Assembly: GCA_965262055.1 (NCBI GenBank) | Contig: CBDHEI010000002.1 | Location: 310,001-374,000, forward strand | Source of the DNA: G958296245 sp965262055 | Lineage (GTDB): Bacteria; Chloroflexota; Dehalococcoidia; Lucifugimonadales; G958296245 | Direction of reading: 5' to 3' | Length of the DNA stretch: 64,000 nucleotides | Shown: positions 16,443 through 26,314 of the stretch, piece after piece | Layout: each line of letters opens with the position of its first letter | Position numbering within the stretch: position 1 is the first letter of the stretch | Notes under the pieces: model-generated | The model's database searches: none | Told to the model about the DNA's origin: nothing | The model's input: the letters and a program-made list of their open reading frames with translations, nothing else | Program-made: the position numbers and the translations under genes

Positions 16443-18080
16443 CTACCAGTAGCTGGGTACGGCCTCTTCCTCCTTGGTGATCACCTCAATGACGGCGGTC
16501 TGGCCGTTCGCGTTGGCGTCTAGGCCTCTGCGGATGGCGTGGCCGACCTGGTCTGGGGCGGCGACTCTCTCGGCGTAGGCGCCGAGGCCTTCGGAGATCT
16601 TCGTGTAGTCGCCGCCGAGGCGGTTGCTGCCCCAGCGCTCGGAGGCGAAGGGCATGTGGGCATGGTAGTGGGTCATGACGCCGTTGTTGAGTATGATCGT
16701 CAGTATGGGTATCTCGGAGCGGACGGCGGTCTCGATGTCCATGGCTGCCATGCCGAAGGCGGCGTCGCCCATGACGTTTACGACCTGCCTTTCGGGTGCG
16801 GCGAGCTTGGCGCCGATGGAGAGACCGAGGCCGTAGCCTAGCTGTGTGGACTTGCCCCAGCCGATGTATCCCCTGGGGGAGAGGGTCTCCCAGAAGGGGA
16901 CCATCTGGTCGCGTGGGTAGCCGGAGTCGTGGGTGACGATCGAGTTTGGAACGTCGAGGGCGTTGTATAGCTCCCTGATGACCCTGTATGGGCTGATGGG
17001 TACCTCGTCCGATACGAGCCTGGGGCCCCATTCCGCCATGAACTCGGCCTTGACCTTGCTTATCTCGGCGGCGACGCCCTTTTCGTCACCGCGGCCGTGC
17101 TCGCCTACCTGGCGCTTGACCTCCTCGATCATCTGCCGGAGGACGACCTTTGCGTCGCCGATGGCGCCGTAGCTAACGCGGTAGTCCTTGTTGAGGTCGT
17201 CGGCGCAGTTGGTGGAGTGGGCGAGGGTGACGCCTGGGGGCATGGGGGCGTTGAAGCCGGAAATGGTGAAGCTGGTGCCCATGCCGAGGACGAAGTCGGT
17301 CTTCTTGAGGAAGTGGGCGACCATGAGGGTGGCTGTGTGGCCGCCGGTGCCGAGGGCGAGGGGGTGGTTTTCGGGGAAGGCGCTCTTGCCGGCGAGGGTC
17401 GTCAGAACGGGGATGTTGGTCAGCTCGGCGAACTCGACCAGGTCGTCGGTGGCCTCGGCGTAGAGGACGCCCTGGCCGACATTCATGATGGGGCAGTCGG
17501 CCTTGAGCATGGCGGCGACGAGGTCGCGAACCTCGTCGGGGTCGGCGGCGGAGCGCATCTCCCTGACGGGCTCGTAGCGGAAGTCGCCCGGGTACTCCTG
17601 GGTGGCCACGTCGGCGGGGAGCTCCAGGAGGACGGGGCCTCGCCTGCCGTGCTTGAGCTGGCTGAAGGCGCGGCCCATGAGCTCGGGTATGCGCTCGACG
17701 AGGTTGATGTAGCCGGACCACTTGGTGACGCCGCCGTAGTGGTCGACTGCGTCGAAGGCGGGGGGTACGCCTAGCCGGGCGCGTTCGTGTCCGCCTGGCA
17801 GGAGGAGGATGGGGACGGAGTCGGCGAAGGCCTGAGCGACGCCACCGAAGGCGTTTTCGGCGCCGGGGCCGCGCTGCATGGTGAAGACGCCGATCTTCTT
17901 GCCGTTCTTGATGCGGCTGAAGCCGTCGGCGATGTTGACGCCGGCGCGCTCCTGCCTGCACATGATGGGGCGTATGCCTTCGAGGGCGGCCTTGTCTATG
18001 AGGGTCTGGGCGGGGAAGCAGGCCATCCACTCGACGCCTTCGGCCTTGAGGATTGTCGATATTGCAGTGTCGCCGTCCAT
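16443..18080 (-). CDS. Thiamine-pyrophosphate-dependent lyase/synthase, acetolactate-synthase-like
   Basis: 545 residues with the three domains of the ALS/benzoylformate-decarboxylase group. The N-terminal PYR domain includes the catalytic Glu in MCRQERAGVNIADGFSR; the central domain includes CPIMNVGQGVLYAEATDD and VLTTLAGKSAFPENHP; the C-terminal TPP-binding motif is GDAAFGMAAMDIETAVRSEIPILTIILNN (GD...NN). The start ATG follows GGAG. The central domain is not clearly FAD-binding, so a 2-oxoacid decarboxylase or carboligase for an unusual substrate is as likely as acetolactate synthase. A distant paralogue lies at 52.7-54.3 kb. Confidence 0.85.
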   Translation of the reverse strand: MDGDTAISTILKAEGVEWMACFPAQTLIDKAALEGIRPIMCRQERAGVNIADGFSRIKNGKKIGVFTMQRGPGAENAFGGVAQAFADSVPILLLPGGHERARLGVPPAFDAVDHYGGVTKWSGYINLVERIPELMGRAFSQLKHGRRGPVLLELPADVATQEYPGDFRYEPVREMRSAADPDEVRDLVAAMLKADCPIMNVGQGVLYAEATDDLVEFAELTNIPVLTTLAGKSAFPENHPLALGTGGHTATLMVAHFLKKTDFVLGMGTSFTISGFNAPMPPGVTLAHSTNCADDLNKDYRVSYGAIGDAKVVLRQMIEEVKRQVGEHGRGDEKGVAAEISKVKAEFMAEWGPRLVSDEVPISPYRVIRELYNALDVPNSIVTHDSGYPRDQMVPFWETLSPRGYIGWGKSTQLGYGLGLSIGAKLAAPERQVVNVMGDAAFGMAAMDIETAVRSEIPILTIILNNGVMTHYHAHMPFASERWGSNRLGGDYTKISEGLGAYAERVAAPDQVGHAIRRGLDANANGQTAVIEVITKEEEAVPSYW

Positions 18081-18186
18081 GGGGTCTCCTTATTGGTTAG
18101 TGGGTCGTGTGAGGCCGGGAATGGGCACCCACGAGGGGCACCCCTACGTATTGGTAGGCGTCATTATACACGGCGGGAGTTGGGGG

Positions 18187-18489
18187 TCATTTCCAGGAGC
18201 GGCTGGGGGTGATGGTCCAGGGGGCGAGGCGGGTGGCGAGGTGGTGTGGGTTGGGAGTTTTGGCCTCGTCGCGACACCTGTTGAGGTAGGAGACGGCGGC
18301 TGGCAGGGTGGGCAGGCCAATCCGGTTGAGGCCCAGGTCGTGGGCGAGGAAGAAGGCGTCTTGATCGGAGGCTGCGAAGTCGTCCCAGCGGAGCATGACG
18401 GCTTCGACGAAGTCCCGGATGGCGAGCTGGGCGCGCTCCCTGACGAGCTTTCTTTCGAGGGAGTAGAGCCTGCGCTCTATCGAGGCCAT
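18187..18489 (-). CDS. Hypothetical protein of a phage-like two-gene unit
   Basis: 100 residues, start ATG at 18489 inside the end of the upstream gene (13-base overlap). Begins with a probable coiled helix, IERRLYSLERKLVRERAQLAIRDFVEA. No recognised family. Overlap with the helix-turn-helix gene suggests one mRNA and related functions, perhaps DNA packaging or a defective mobile unit. Confidence 0.55.
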   Translation of the reverse strand: MASIERRLYSLERKLVRERAQLAIRDFVEAVMLRWDDFAASDQDAFFLAHDLGLNRIGLPTLPAAVSYLNRCRDEAKTPNPHHLATRLAPWTITPSRSWK

Positions 18490-18881
18490 TCGGTCTCCTT
18501 CCTTAGGTCGAAGGCGTCCATGAGGAGCTCGACGCGGCGTTCGAGCTGCTGGCCGTACTGGGCCTTGTGGGCGTGCCGGAGGGCAGCCTGGGCGGCGCGG
18601 AACCTGATGTCCGGGTCCTCGTCGTGGAGGGCTTCGCGGATGACGGCGGCGGCCCTGTAGGACATGGCCTGGAGCTCGGACTCGGCGAGGCGTAGGGCGT
18701 CTTCACGGAGCTGCTCCAGGGAGCGCCGGAAGTTGTCGTCCCGAAGCCACCTGTGGAGGGTGGTACGGCCGATGCCCGCGTTCCTGGCCTGGTCGGCAAG
18801 AGAGCCGGGCTTGAGGAGGTGCGGCAGGGCGGTGGCCTGTTTTTGGGAGAGCCCCCCAAAAGTTGTTCCATTCTGTTCCAT
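18477..18881 (-). CDS. Helix-turn-helix protein, terminase-small-subunit-like
   Basis: 134 residues with a homeodomain-like helix-turn-helix near the N-terminus (GSLADQARNAGIGRTTLHRWLRDDNF, about 26-51) followed by helical repeats (DEDPDIRFRAAQAALRHAHKAQYG). This build, a resolvase/IS630-like HTH followed by HEAT-like helices, is usual in phage terminase small subunits and in orphan phage-derived proteins. The start region is unusual: ATGGAACA recurs three times (about 18873-18893, minus strand), so 18881 and 18891 are both possible ATG starts in different frames; only 18881 gives the full protein. Confidence 0.6.
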   Translation of the reverse strand: MEQNGTTFGGLSQKQATALPHLLKPGSLADQARNAGIGRTTLHRWLRDDNFRRSLEQLREDALRLAESELQAMSYRAAAVIREALHDEDPDIRFRAAQAALRHAHKAQYGQQLERRVELLMDAFDLRKETEWPR

Positions 18882-19101
18882 ATTGTTCCATTTCCTATGT
18901 GCGGGGTTGGAGTTTTGGGAGGGTTTTGGCGCGCATTTGGGCTACGAATGGACGCAAATGAGGCACTTTTGGAACGAAAGTGGAACATGGCCGCGGGCTG
19001 CTGCCTGTCTGCCGAACAGGCAGGCGCAGTTGCGTATGTGGGCTACTGTGCATGGGGGTATATTAGCACAGGTGTTCGTGGGCGTCAAGGGAATGTCTGA
19101 A

Positions 19102-20976
19102 CCCAGATTCCCCACCTAACATAGTTGGTGTGGCCTTCGTGGATTTACGCCCGTGTTGAGTATCGATTCGGTGGTTCCATATGGTCGGATCGGGCCGTAG
19201 GTAGGACCTTGGCCGAAGACTTTGAGGGTATGGGCAGCGGAGCCGCACCGATTATGGCTGTCCTCAGGCCGAAGAAGGCATGGCCCAGCCTGGGCGACCT
19301 TGCTGAGTCGCCTTCAACCGATGCACAGACAGGACCGCTTATGGTTGGTACGGCTCGGCGGACAGCGCCAATATCCTCTGACGTGCCCTGATCAACAACT
19401 CGTATGAGGGATGGCCCCGCGCCAGACGGATGATCAGCTTCCTGGCGTGTCGCATCACCCGGCCCGGAAGGGCGATCAGGGCGAAGCGCACTGCCTTGAG
19501 ACGCTTGCTCACCCACTGTCCGCCCAACACCAGCCGCTTCATCGCAGAGCTCAGGTTGAAGGCCAGCACCGCTATGGCCCACCATGCGGCGTTGGCTCCG
19601 AACAGCCCCGACGGGAGCCTGCCCGCAGCCAGGTCACTCTTCAGGACGCTGTGGACCTGCTCGCCTTTACCGCATCTCTGCCTGTACCACCGGATCATCT
19701 CATCTCCCGGAAGGTCTCGGTTGGTCACCAACCCGGAGACCTTGTGCCAGGCTCCGCCGGCCAGCCTCATCACGGGGAAGGGCAGTTCCAGCTGCAGTTC
19801 CATTCCCGGCAGAGGCTGTTCGCTCAGCGGCTCCCTGATAGCGATGAACCGGTATTCAGGGTTCTTCTTGCTGTAGGCTATCCAGTCTGGTACGAAGTTC
19901 ACCTCCGCCCACTGTTGACCTGTCTCGACCCAAGTGGCGCCCAGTCTGCGGTGCGGGGCATGCCAGTCTTGTTCGGCAACCTCGGACACCGCGCGCCTGA
20001 ACTCCGGCGTCACGTTGAGCCCTACCGCAAACTCGATCACTCCGAAGCGCTCGTCTCTGCCCTCGGCGCAGTACCGCAGCAACTCGTGCTGATACCCAGC
20101 CGCGTCCGACCGCAGCATCACCTTGTCCACCGCACAAGGCAGATGCTCCAACGCTTCGGTCAACACTCGCAGTTGCTGATAGCCAGCAGGTACGTTGCCG
20201 TCCCGAAACTCCGAATGCACTATCAACTCAGCCTCGGCCCAGTAGGTCGTCAGAGGCTGATACGCCTTGTACTTCTTGTAGCTGTAGAGCGCCTGCTGCT
20301 TGTGCGTCTCCACCAGCGTGGCGTCCATGTCCAACGTGGCTTGAGCGCAGGGCGAACGGCTCTGTACGAAGCTCACCATATCGGCGTTCACTTTATGCAG
20401 CCCCCCCAGCGCTTCGTTGGGTGAAGGTATGAACGCTCTGTGAGCTTCCCGACTGGACTCCTCGCCCGCCTCGTGGAATCTCTCCAGGTACCGGAACACC
20501 GCCGACTCCGATGGCATGCTCCGCCGACGCTCTACACGCCATCGCTCTTCCAACGCTCTACGCTCTCGACGACCCATCCCATAGCTCTCGACTTCCCGAA
20601 GCACCCTGCACAACCCCGCGTCCTTCTCCAGAACATCCAGATCGACCACTGACTCACCGCCTGCCAGGTTCAGCAGTATCAGCGAGCTGACCACTTGGCT
20701 GTCCGTCCAGCCCTGACCACACTCCCGCAGTCCCACGTGGCGCTCTACCGACGACCTCAAACCTGCTGCGTGCATCAACTCCAAGTACGTCATCATCCCC
20801 GCCATCGCCGTCATGCCCGGCGAGCTCTTCTCCTGCTCGTACTGGAACGGCAGAACCCCTTGCTTCATAATAGGTGCACCTCGTTGGTGATCGTTTCTCT
20901 CTTCCAAGAAACATCTTAGCCCCCTTCACGGCGGGCTCCAACGAGGTCTTCTTCTTCTCTAGGTGGGGAATCTGGG
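19102..20976 (-). mobile_element. Intact IS1380-type element, subtype 1, copy 1
   Basis: 1875 bases bounded by inverted repeats CCCAGATTCCCCACCTA (19102 on) and TAGGTGGGGAATCTGGG (ending 20976), flanked by the direct repeat TGAA at 19098-19101 and 20977-20980. The 4-bp duplication is usual for the IS1380 family. A near-identical copy in opposite orientation is at 54966-56842. It lies between the phage-like pair and the methyltransferase gene. Confidence 0.95.
19339..20868 (-). CDS. IS1380-type transposase (subtype 1), intact
   Basis: 509 residues from ATG at 20868, eight bases after GAGGTG; an upstream in-frame ATG at 20907 has no ribosome site. DDE transposase with helical N-terminal DNA-binding region (CGQGWTDSQVVSSLILLNLAGG is typical of the family), a first catalytic Asp in ATLDMDATLVETHK, a second in MLRSDAAGYQHELLRY, and the later YRQRCGKGEQVHSVLKSDL containing the Glu. 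The gene contains a G7 run at 20401-20407 (minus strand), where the second copy has G8 and is frameshifted. This copy appears able to move. Confidence 0.93.
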   Translation of the reverse strand: MKQGVLPFQYEQEKSSPGMTAMAGMMTYLELMHAAGLRSSVERHVGLRECGQGWTDSQVVSSLILLNLAGGESVVDLDVLEKDAGLCRVLREVESYGMGRRERRALEERWRVERRRSMPSESAVFRYLERFHEAGEESSREAHRAFIPSPNEALGGLHKVNADMVSFVQSRSPCAQATLDMDATLVETHKQQALYSYKKYKAYQPLTTYWAEAELIVHSEFRDGNVPAGYQQLRVLTEALEHLPCAVDKVMLRSDAAGYQHELLRYCAEGRDERFGVIEFAVGLNVTPEFRRAVSEVAEQDWHAPHRRLGATWVETGQQWAEVNFVPDWIAYSKKNPEYRFIAIREPLSEQPLPGMELQLELPFPVMRLAGGAWHKVSGLVTNRDLPGDEMIRWYRQRCGKGEQVHSVLKSDLAAGRLPSGLFGANAAWWAIAVLAFNLSSAMKRLVLGGQWVSKRLKAVRFALIALPGRVMRHARKLIIRLARGHPSYELLIRARQRILALSAEPYQP

Positions 20977-21061
20977 TGAATCAGGATTTTCGGGATTGGG
21001 GGATGGCAGGATGGATGGGGAGGGATGACGGACAGGCCGGGCGTGTAGTTGGGCGGTTCCC

Positions 21062-23855
21062 CTAGATGACGAGGTTGGCGTCCTTTGGGCGGGGCTTGCC
21101 GCCGTGGACTGACGGCTCGGCGCACCACTTGGCGGCCAGGCGGCGGACGGCGGCGTAGGTTTCCTCGTCGAAGCCTAGGAGGTCGCATACCACCCGCCGG
21201 TCCAGGAGGGCGCGGTTGGGGTCAGCGTCCGCTAGGTAGGCGGGCTTCAACTCCAGGTCCCGGAACTCGTTGAAGATGGCCTCAGCCGCGCGCAGCTGCT
21301 CGTCTGTGAGGGTGCGGAGGTCCAGCACCGATAGGGAATCCGCAGAGCGGATTGACATTGCACCTCTTCCCGATACCTGTCGGTTGGAGTGCCACCAATG
21401 AGTAATCAGGCCGAGCGTACTATTTCCCCAGATGGCGAACGCTAGGTCAAATCCAGCTTGATTGAAGCGAACATTCGGCCAAGCCCTACCACCTATAGTG
21501 GGCGTTTCTGTTATGGCTACACTGAGTGGTTGAGAGTTAAAGCGGAATTCTCGACTTATGTGCGCACGGCTCGCCGTAGCCCAAACAGTTGCGGCCTTGT
21601 TCTCCATACCAGGCCGAACGCGCAGTTGCGAGTCTGGTGTGCAGACCATCCGTGTCTCGTTTCTTGCGTCGTGGTTCCACAGCGAGGGATAGGTCGCCGT
21701 TGCACTATATTGGACTTTTGTGAACGGTCCTTGAGGGGGCTGTCCCGTAATGTCCAGGTCATAAAGGCCAAGGGTGCCCAAGTTATCTAACGGTGCTGTT
21801 TTCAGCGTAAGGGGGAATTCAAAAGCTGGGAGCCACAGTCGTGACTCCGACAAGGCGTGAGCAGTCTGAGCTATGGAATAGTCCGAAATGCGTACTGCAC
21901 CCAAAACCTCTCCACTTATGTGCTGAGGAGCCGTTATCATCTCTCCAGCCAAGTCATCGCCGATCATCAGGGACGTACCCCCGTACGGCCCATCCTCAAT
22001 CTGCCTGACGTGGTTACTGGGAGTGATTTTGTTTGCCAGTACGCTTGCGTGAGCAAATCCATGTGGCTTGTGGGCTAGCGAAGCAAAGAGCGTGCGCCTT
22101 TCAGTAGATTCACTTGGCTTGCGCTTACGGGCAATGACCAAGCACTCTGCCATCCCAGTGTCAGACGAAAAGGACAGGTCGTCATTGTCAGCAGCAGCTA
22201 TGCTTAGAACCATCGATTGAGTGTAACCATCGTCCAGCATCTGGCGAAAGCTCCGCCAAGATGATGCGGCAGACGCTGTAAGAGGTAACACTAAAGCCAA
22301 GATACCCCCGGGCTTTAGCTTGCGATGAGCCAGTGCTGCAAACGCTGAAGCCATTCCGGCGTGTCCGTGATAGCAGGTGTCTGCTTTGAGTCGAGAGAGA
22401 TGCTTGGCCATGTCGCGCTGGTCGCTGTCGGCACTCTCAAAGGCAGCGAAGGCAGGGGCGAATATGCCAATATGAGATGCCTCTTTAGAGGTGTTGCTGG
22501 TGAAGGGCGGGTTCATGATCACTAAGTCGTAGCCGGCGTCCGGTATCTCGGCCTGTATTTGGGCGGCCGTCTCCTCGCCCGCGCTGCCGGTGCGCATGGC
22601 CGGGTCGCTGGTGTTGAACAGGGTCAGCACGTTGGAGGACTGGAGAAGCTCCAGGGAGCCAATCATCACAGTGTCGTCCTTCATCCGGCCGTAGGGCATG
22701 GTGTACAGGTGAGAGCCATTGAAGAGGACGTGCGGCTCCACACCGGAGAGGGTCGAGCCAGTGATGTGGACGGCGGAGGGCATGACGTCGCAGCCGTAGA
22801 GCACCTCCTCCATCATCACCTTGTGAAGGGCTGCCGCATCGCCTCCGGCGCGCTCGTGGCGGGCTGCAATCTGCTCGTAAACGGCGGAGAGGAGCGCGCC
22901 GGTGCCGCAGGCGAAGTCGCCGATGCGCAGCCGGCCTATGGCCTCGGCGCTGGAAGATGCGGCCGGTCAGGTCGTGGGCGTTGTCCACGCCCGTCGCATT
23001 TACCGACTGGGCGGTGTTCCTCAGCTGTCGCAGAATCTCCGCCGCGTCGCCAGATGGCATCTGCTCCAGGATGTCCTTGGCAATCGCGAAGATGGCCCAA
23101 TAGTTGATCTTGAGTATGTCGTTCCAGGCGGCAATCACCTCGCCCTGGGGGTTATCCACGCCGTCGCCGCACACCACGGTCAGGGGCTTTACCTCGTCAT
23201 GCATGCCGGCAATGCGCTCGTGGAAGACCAGGGCGTTGGCGATGATGGCGCAGGCCATGCGGCGCGTCTGGGGCACGTTGGTCATACCCAGCAGGCGGGC
23301 AATGGCCGTGGTGACGCCTGAGCGGGTCTCGTTCAGCTCGTCCAAGAGCCTTGCGGCGCCGTCTATTCCCTCCTGGAGCGTGGTGGTTGCCCGTTCGACG
23401 GCGCGCTGGGGGACGGACACCAAGCGCACCATGTCGGCCACGTCCTCAACGGCACCCTCCAGCCAGCCGGACTCCGGGAAGCGACTCTCGCCGCCGTCCT
23501 CAGTGAAGACGCAGTACCCGAGGCGGGCCGACGACAGGGCGGCGCGTAGGTCGTGGGCATCGCTAATCGCGTCCGGGTAGCGGAGGGCGATGGCTGCCTC
23601 GATGATGCGCCCGTTGGAGGCCACCTCCAGCCCGAGGCGGGACGTGGCCTCCGGTTCGACGGTACGCGCGGGCATGTACTCGGCCTCGACGACCACGGGC
23701 GAGCGGCCTGGCGCGGTGACGATGATGTCGGGGCGCAACCCAGGGTGGCCGGAGATGGCCTGGGTGTTCTCGGAGCGCACTGTGCTGCGGGGCAGCATGT
23801 CCTGAAGCAGGCTGCCCAGGGCGTTGTTGACGTTCGGCTCCGTCTGGCGAGGCAT
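21062..23855 (-). pseudogene. Frameshifted nuclease-methyltransferase fusion (type IIG-like restriction-modification protein)
   Basis: About 930 residues if one frameshift is corrected near 22945-22955. The N-terminal part (start 23855) carries RPDIIVTAPGRSPVVVEAEY, a PD...ExE arrangement like PD-(D/E)XK nucleases, then a helical segment ending at TGRIFQR. The downstream frame picks up at EAIGRLRIGDFACGTGALL, the AdoMet-binding motif of N6-adenine methyltransferases, followed by DLVIMNPPFTSNT (catalytic NPPF), then a large C-terminal region that should recognise DNA. The base count is one over a multiple of three, so a single inserted base or two lost bases explain the break. Sequencing error is possible; otherwise the system is dead. 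No separate specificity or helicase gene is adjacent. Confidence 0.78.
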
Positions 23856-23962
23856 ACTACCTCCGGTTGGGGGGAATCCAGTTGAACTTCAGTGGCTACG
23901 GTTGTTCCGGTCGAGAGAGGAATCGCATGTCGCTCAAGCATTCACCCAAGTATCGGATACTG

Positions 23963-24460
23963 CTATAGCCTCGGTTGCACCACCATGGGCGTTTCGTAGC
24001 CTTCATCTGCCGGGAGGTCCTTCCCGTGGGCGGCCTGGACCGCGAGTTGATCGCAGCGTTCGTTCTCCGGGTCGCCAGCGTGTCCGCGAACCCAACGAAA
24101 GTCGACCTCGTGCTTCTCGCAAAGATCGAGGAGCTTCTCCCATAGGTCGGGACTCACAGCCTGTTCCCGCTTGTTGCGCATCCAGCCGTTACCTCGCCAA
24201 CGCTTGGCCCATCCCTTTTCCATAGCCCGTACAACGTACTGAGAATCGCTGTGCAGGGTTACCCGGCAGCTTTGCTTGAGGGATTCAAGCCCCTCTATCG
24301 GTCCCATCAGCTCCATGCGGTTGTTGGTGGTGCGGCGGAAGCCGCCGCTGAGCTCACGGCGACGCTCCCCGGATAGCAAAACGACCCCATAGCCGCCCGG
24401 GCCGGGATTGCCGATACATGCACCGTCGGTGTATATGGTGATGTGTTTGTTGGATACCAT
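23963..24460 (-). CDS. rnhA: Ribonuclease HI
   Basis: 165 residues from ATG at 24460; an in-frame ATG at 24490 would add ten residues not needed by the fold. It cleaves the RNA of RNA-DNA hybrids. The four acidic active-site positions are present: YTDGACIGNPGPGG (Asp), NNRMELMG (Glu), LHSDSQYVV (Asp) and HAGDPENERCD (Asp). The basic handle WAKRWRGNGWMRN is also seen. Normal length for the family. Stands alone between the restriction gene and glpK. Confidence 0.96.
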   Translation of the reverse strand: MVSNKHITIYTDGACIGNPGPGGYGVVLLSGERRRELSGGFRRTTNNRMELMGPIEGLESLKQSCRVTLHSDSQYVVRAMEKGWAKRWRGNGWMRNKREQAVSPDLWEKLLDLCEKHEVDFRWVRGHAGDPENERCDQLAVQAAHGKDLPADEGYETPMVVQPRL

Positions 24461-24554
24461 GGGGTGGATTCTATCCGAATCAGAACACATGCTTCAAGGG
24501 CTGGTCGCCCGGACGTGGCGTCGATTAGCCTGATAGTGTGAGGGAGGGGAGACA

Positions 24555-24616
24555 TTGTCCACGAAGGGCACGAAGGGGCACGAAGGGGAGGGCGGGTTTG
24601 AAACCCGCCCCTACGG
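24555..24616. repeat. Dispersed palindromic repeat, copy 1 (upstream of glpK)
   Basis: A lead-in of GAAGGGCAC-type units, then a perfect palindrome at 24590-24610: arms GGGCGGGTTT and AAACCCGCCC around a single G, followed by CTACGGG. Other copies are at 26.2, 50.5 and 51.6 kb. It can form a strong hairpin in RNA. Confidence 0.8.
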
Positions 24617-24664
24617 GTGAATCAAGGCCATTCTTGTAGTGATGACAGAGAATGAGGGGGTGGC

Positions 24665-26164
24665 ATGAAAGAGTCGGGGTATATTGTCGCGCTGGACCAG
24701 GGTACTACGGGGACGACTGGGATGCTGATTGACGCGACGGGGGCGCCGTTGTGGACGGTGAGCCGGGAGATCAGGCAGATGTACCCGCGTCCGGGGTGGG
24801 TGGAGCACGATCCGGTGGAGCTGTTCGAGTCTTGCCTCGAGGTTATCGAGGAGCTGCTGGAGGCGTTTGAGGCGCATCCGAGGTCCATCGTTGGCATAGG
24901 CATTGCGAACCAGCGCGAGACTCTCGTGATGTGGGACCGGCGGACGGGGGAGCCTGTATCGAATGCGATCGTGTGGCAGTGCCGGAGGACGGCGGAGCTG
25001 TGCGACGAGCTGAAGGGGCGCGGCTACGAGGCCGCAGTGCGGCAGAAGACGGGGCTGCCGATAGACGCCTACTTCACGGGCACCAAGATCCGCTGGCTCC
25101 TGGATGAAGTACCGGACGGTCAGCGCCGGGCAGAGCGGGGCGAGCTCGCCTGCGGGACGGTCGACTCCTGGCTGATATGGAATTTTACAAATAAGCTGGT
25201 CCACGCCACGGACGTCACAAACGCCAGCCGGACGATGCTGTTCAACATCGACTCCCTGGACTGGGACGACGAGCTTCTCGCCATGCTCAACGTGCCGAGG
25301 GCTATCCTTCCCGAAGTCAGGTCTTCCAGCGAGGTATTCGGTCATGTCGCGGGCGACCTGTCGGCGGGGCAGGCCGTCCCGATCGCGGGAGTGGCCGGCG
25401 ACCAGCATGCGTCGTTGTTCGGCCAGTGCTGCTTCGAACCGGGTTCGGCGAAGAACACGTATGGCACCGGGTGCTTTGCGCTCGTCAACACGGGCAGAGA
25501 CCGGGTTGACTCCAGCTCCGGACTGATAACCACGGTCGGCTGGGCCATTGGAGACGAGGTCGTCTATGCGCTGGAGGGCAGCGTCTTCTCGGCGGGCGCT
25601 ACGGTCCAGTGGCTGCGCGACGGGCTGGGGATCATCGAGACCTCGGCCGAGTCCGAGCGCCTGGCGTCGGGGGTCGAGGACAACGGCGGCGTGTACCTGG
25701 TGCCCGCATTCTCAGGGCTGGGGGCTCCCTACTGGGACATGTACGCACGCGGCGCCATCGTCGGCCTGACGCGCGGGTCGACAGCGTCGCACGTAGCGAG
25801 GGCAGCGCTGGAGTCGATCGCCTACCAGACGCGAGACATACTGGACGCGATGAGCCAGGACACCGGCGCGCCGCTCTCCTCGCTTCGCGTGGACGGCGGG
25901 GCTACCGATAACCGGTTGCTGATGCAGTTCCAGTCGGACCTGCTCGGGGCGCCGGTGGTGCGGTCGGCGGTCAAGGAGACGACCGCGCTTGGGGCCGGAT
26001 ACCTGGCGGGTCTTGGAGTCGGGTTCTGGGACAGCCCCTCCGACATCGAGGGCCTGTGGAGGGCGGACGAAACGTTCGTTCCCGCCATGGAAGACGAGCG
26101 GCGAGAGAGGTTGTACGGCGAGTGGCGACGGGCCGTCGAGAGGTCCAGGGGTTGGGCCTCTTAG
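24665..26164 (+). CDS. glpK: Glycerol kinase
   Basis: 499 residues, FGGY carbohydrate kinase that phosphorylates glycerol to sn-glycerol 3-phosphate. Seen: VALDQGTTGTTGMLID (phosphate 1 loop; TGTTG rather than the usual TSSRA), NQRETLVMW, the conserved glycerol-binding PIDAYFTGTKIRWLLD, GTVDSWLIWNFT, the GVAGDQHASLFGQCCFEPG FGGY signature and KNTYGTGCF, and the adenosine motif LRVDGGATDNRLLMQFQSDLLG. The start follows GAGGGGG. Flanked on both sides by copies of the same dispersed repeat; no glycerol transporter or glpD next to it. Confidence 0.96.
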   Translation: MKESGYIVALDQGTTGTTGMLIDATGAPLWTVSREIRQMYPRPGWVEHDPVELFESCLEVIEELLEAFEAHPRSIVGIGIANQRETLVMWDRRTGEPVSNAIVWQCRRTAELCDELKGRGYEAAVRQKTGLPIDAYFTGTKIRWLLDEVPDGQRRAERGELACGTVDSWLIWNFTNKLVHATDVTNASRTMLFNIDSLDWDDELLAMLNVPRAILPEVRSSSEVFGHVAGDLSAGQAVPIAGVAGDQHASLFGQCCFEPGSAKNTYGTGCFALVNTGRDRVDSSSGLITTVGWAIGDEVVYALEGSVFSAGATVQWLRDGLGIIETSAESERLASGVEDNGGVYLVPAFSGLGAPYWDMYARGAIVGLTRGSTASHVARAALESIAYQTRDILDAMSQDTGAPLSSLRVDGGATDNRLLMQFQSDLLGAPVVRSAVKETTALGAGYLAGLGVGFWDSPSDIEGLWRADETFVPAMEDERRERLYGEWRRAVERSRGWAS

Positions 26165-26170
26165 AAGGGG

Positions 26171-26250
26171 AATTGTCCACGAAGGGCACGAAGGGGGAAG
26201 GGGCGACACAGCAGGCGCCGGGGAGGGCGGGTTTGAAACCCGCCCCTACG
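26171..26250. repeat. Dispersed palindromic repeat, copy 2 (downstream of glpK)
   Basis: Shares the lead-in TTGTCCACGAAGGGCACG with copy 1, then an insert of about 25 bases, then the identical palindrome at 26225-26245 followed by CTACG. Direct orientation relative to copy 1. Confidence 0.8.
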
Positions 26251-26314
26251 AACATACGGAACAGGGCCGGCGGCATAGTCAGCCGAATGGTGTCAGGAGC
26301 AGGAGGCATGGCGC

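Noticed and set aside
24590..24610. GGGCGGGTTT-G-AAACCCGCCC palindromes as a CRISPR array or operator
   Set aside because: Copies are single, kilobases apart and without regular spacers; they behave as a dispersed intergenic repeat.
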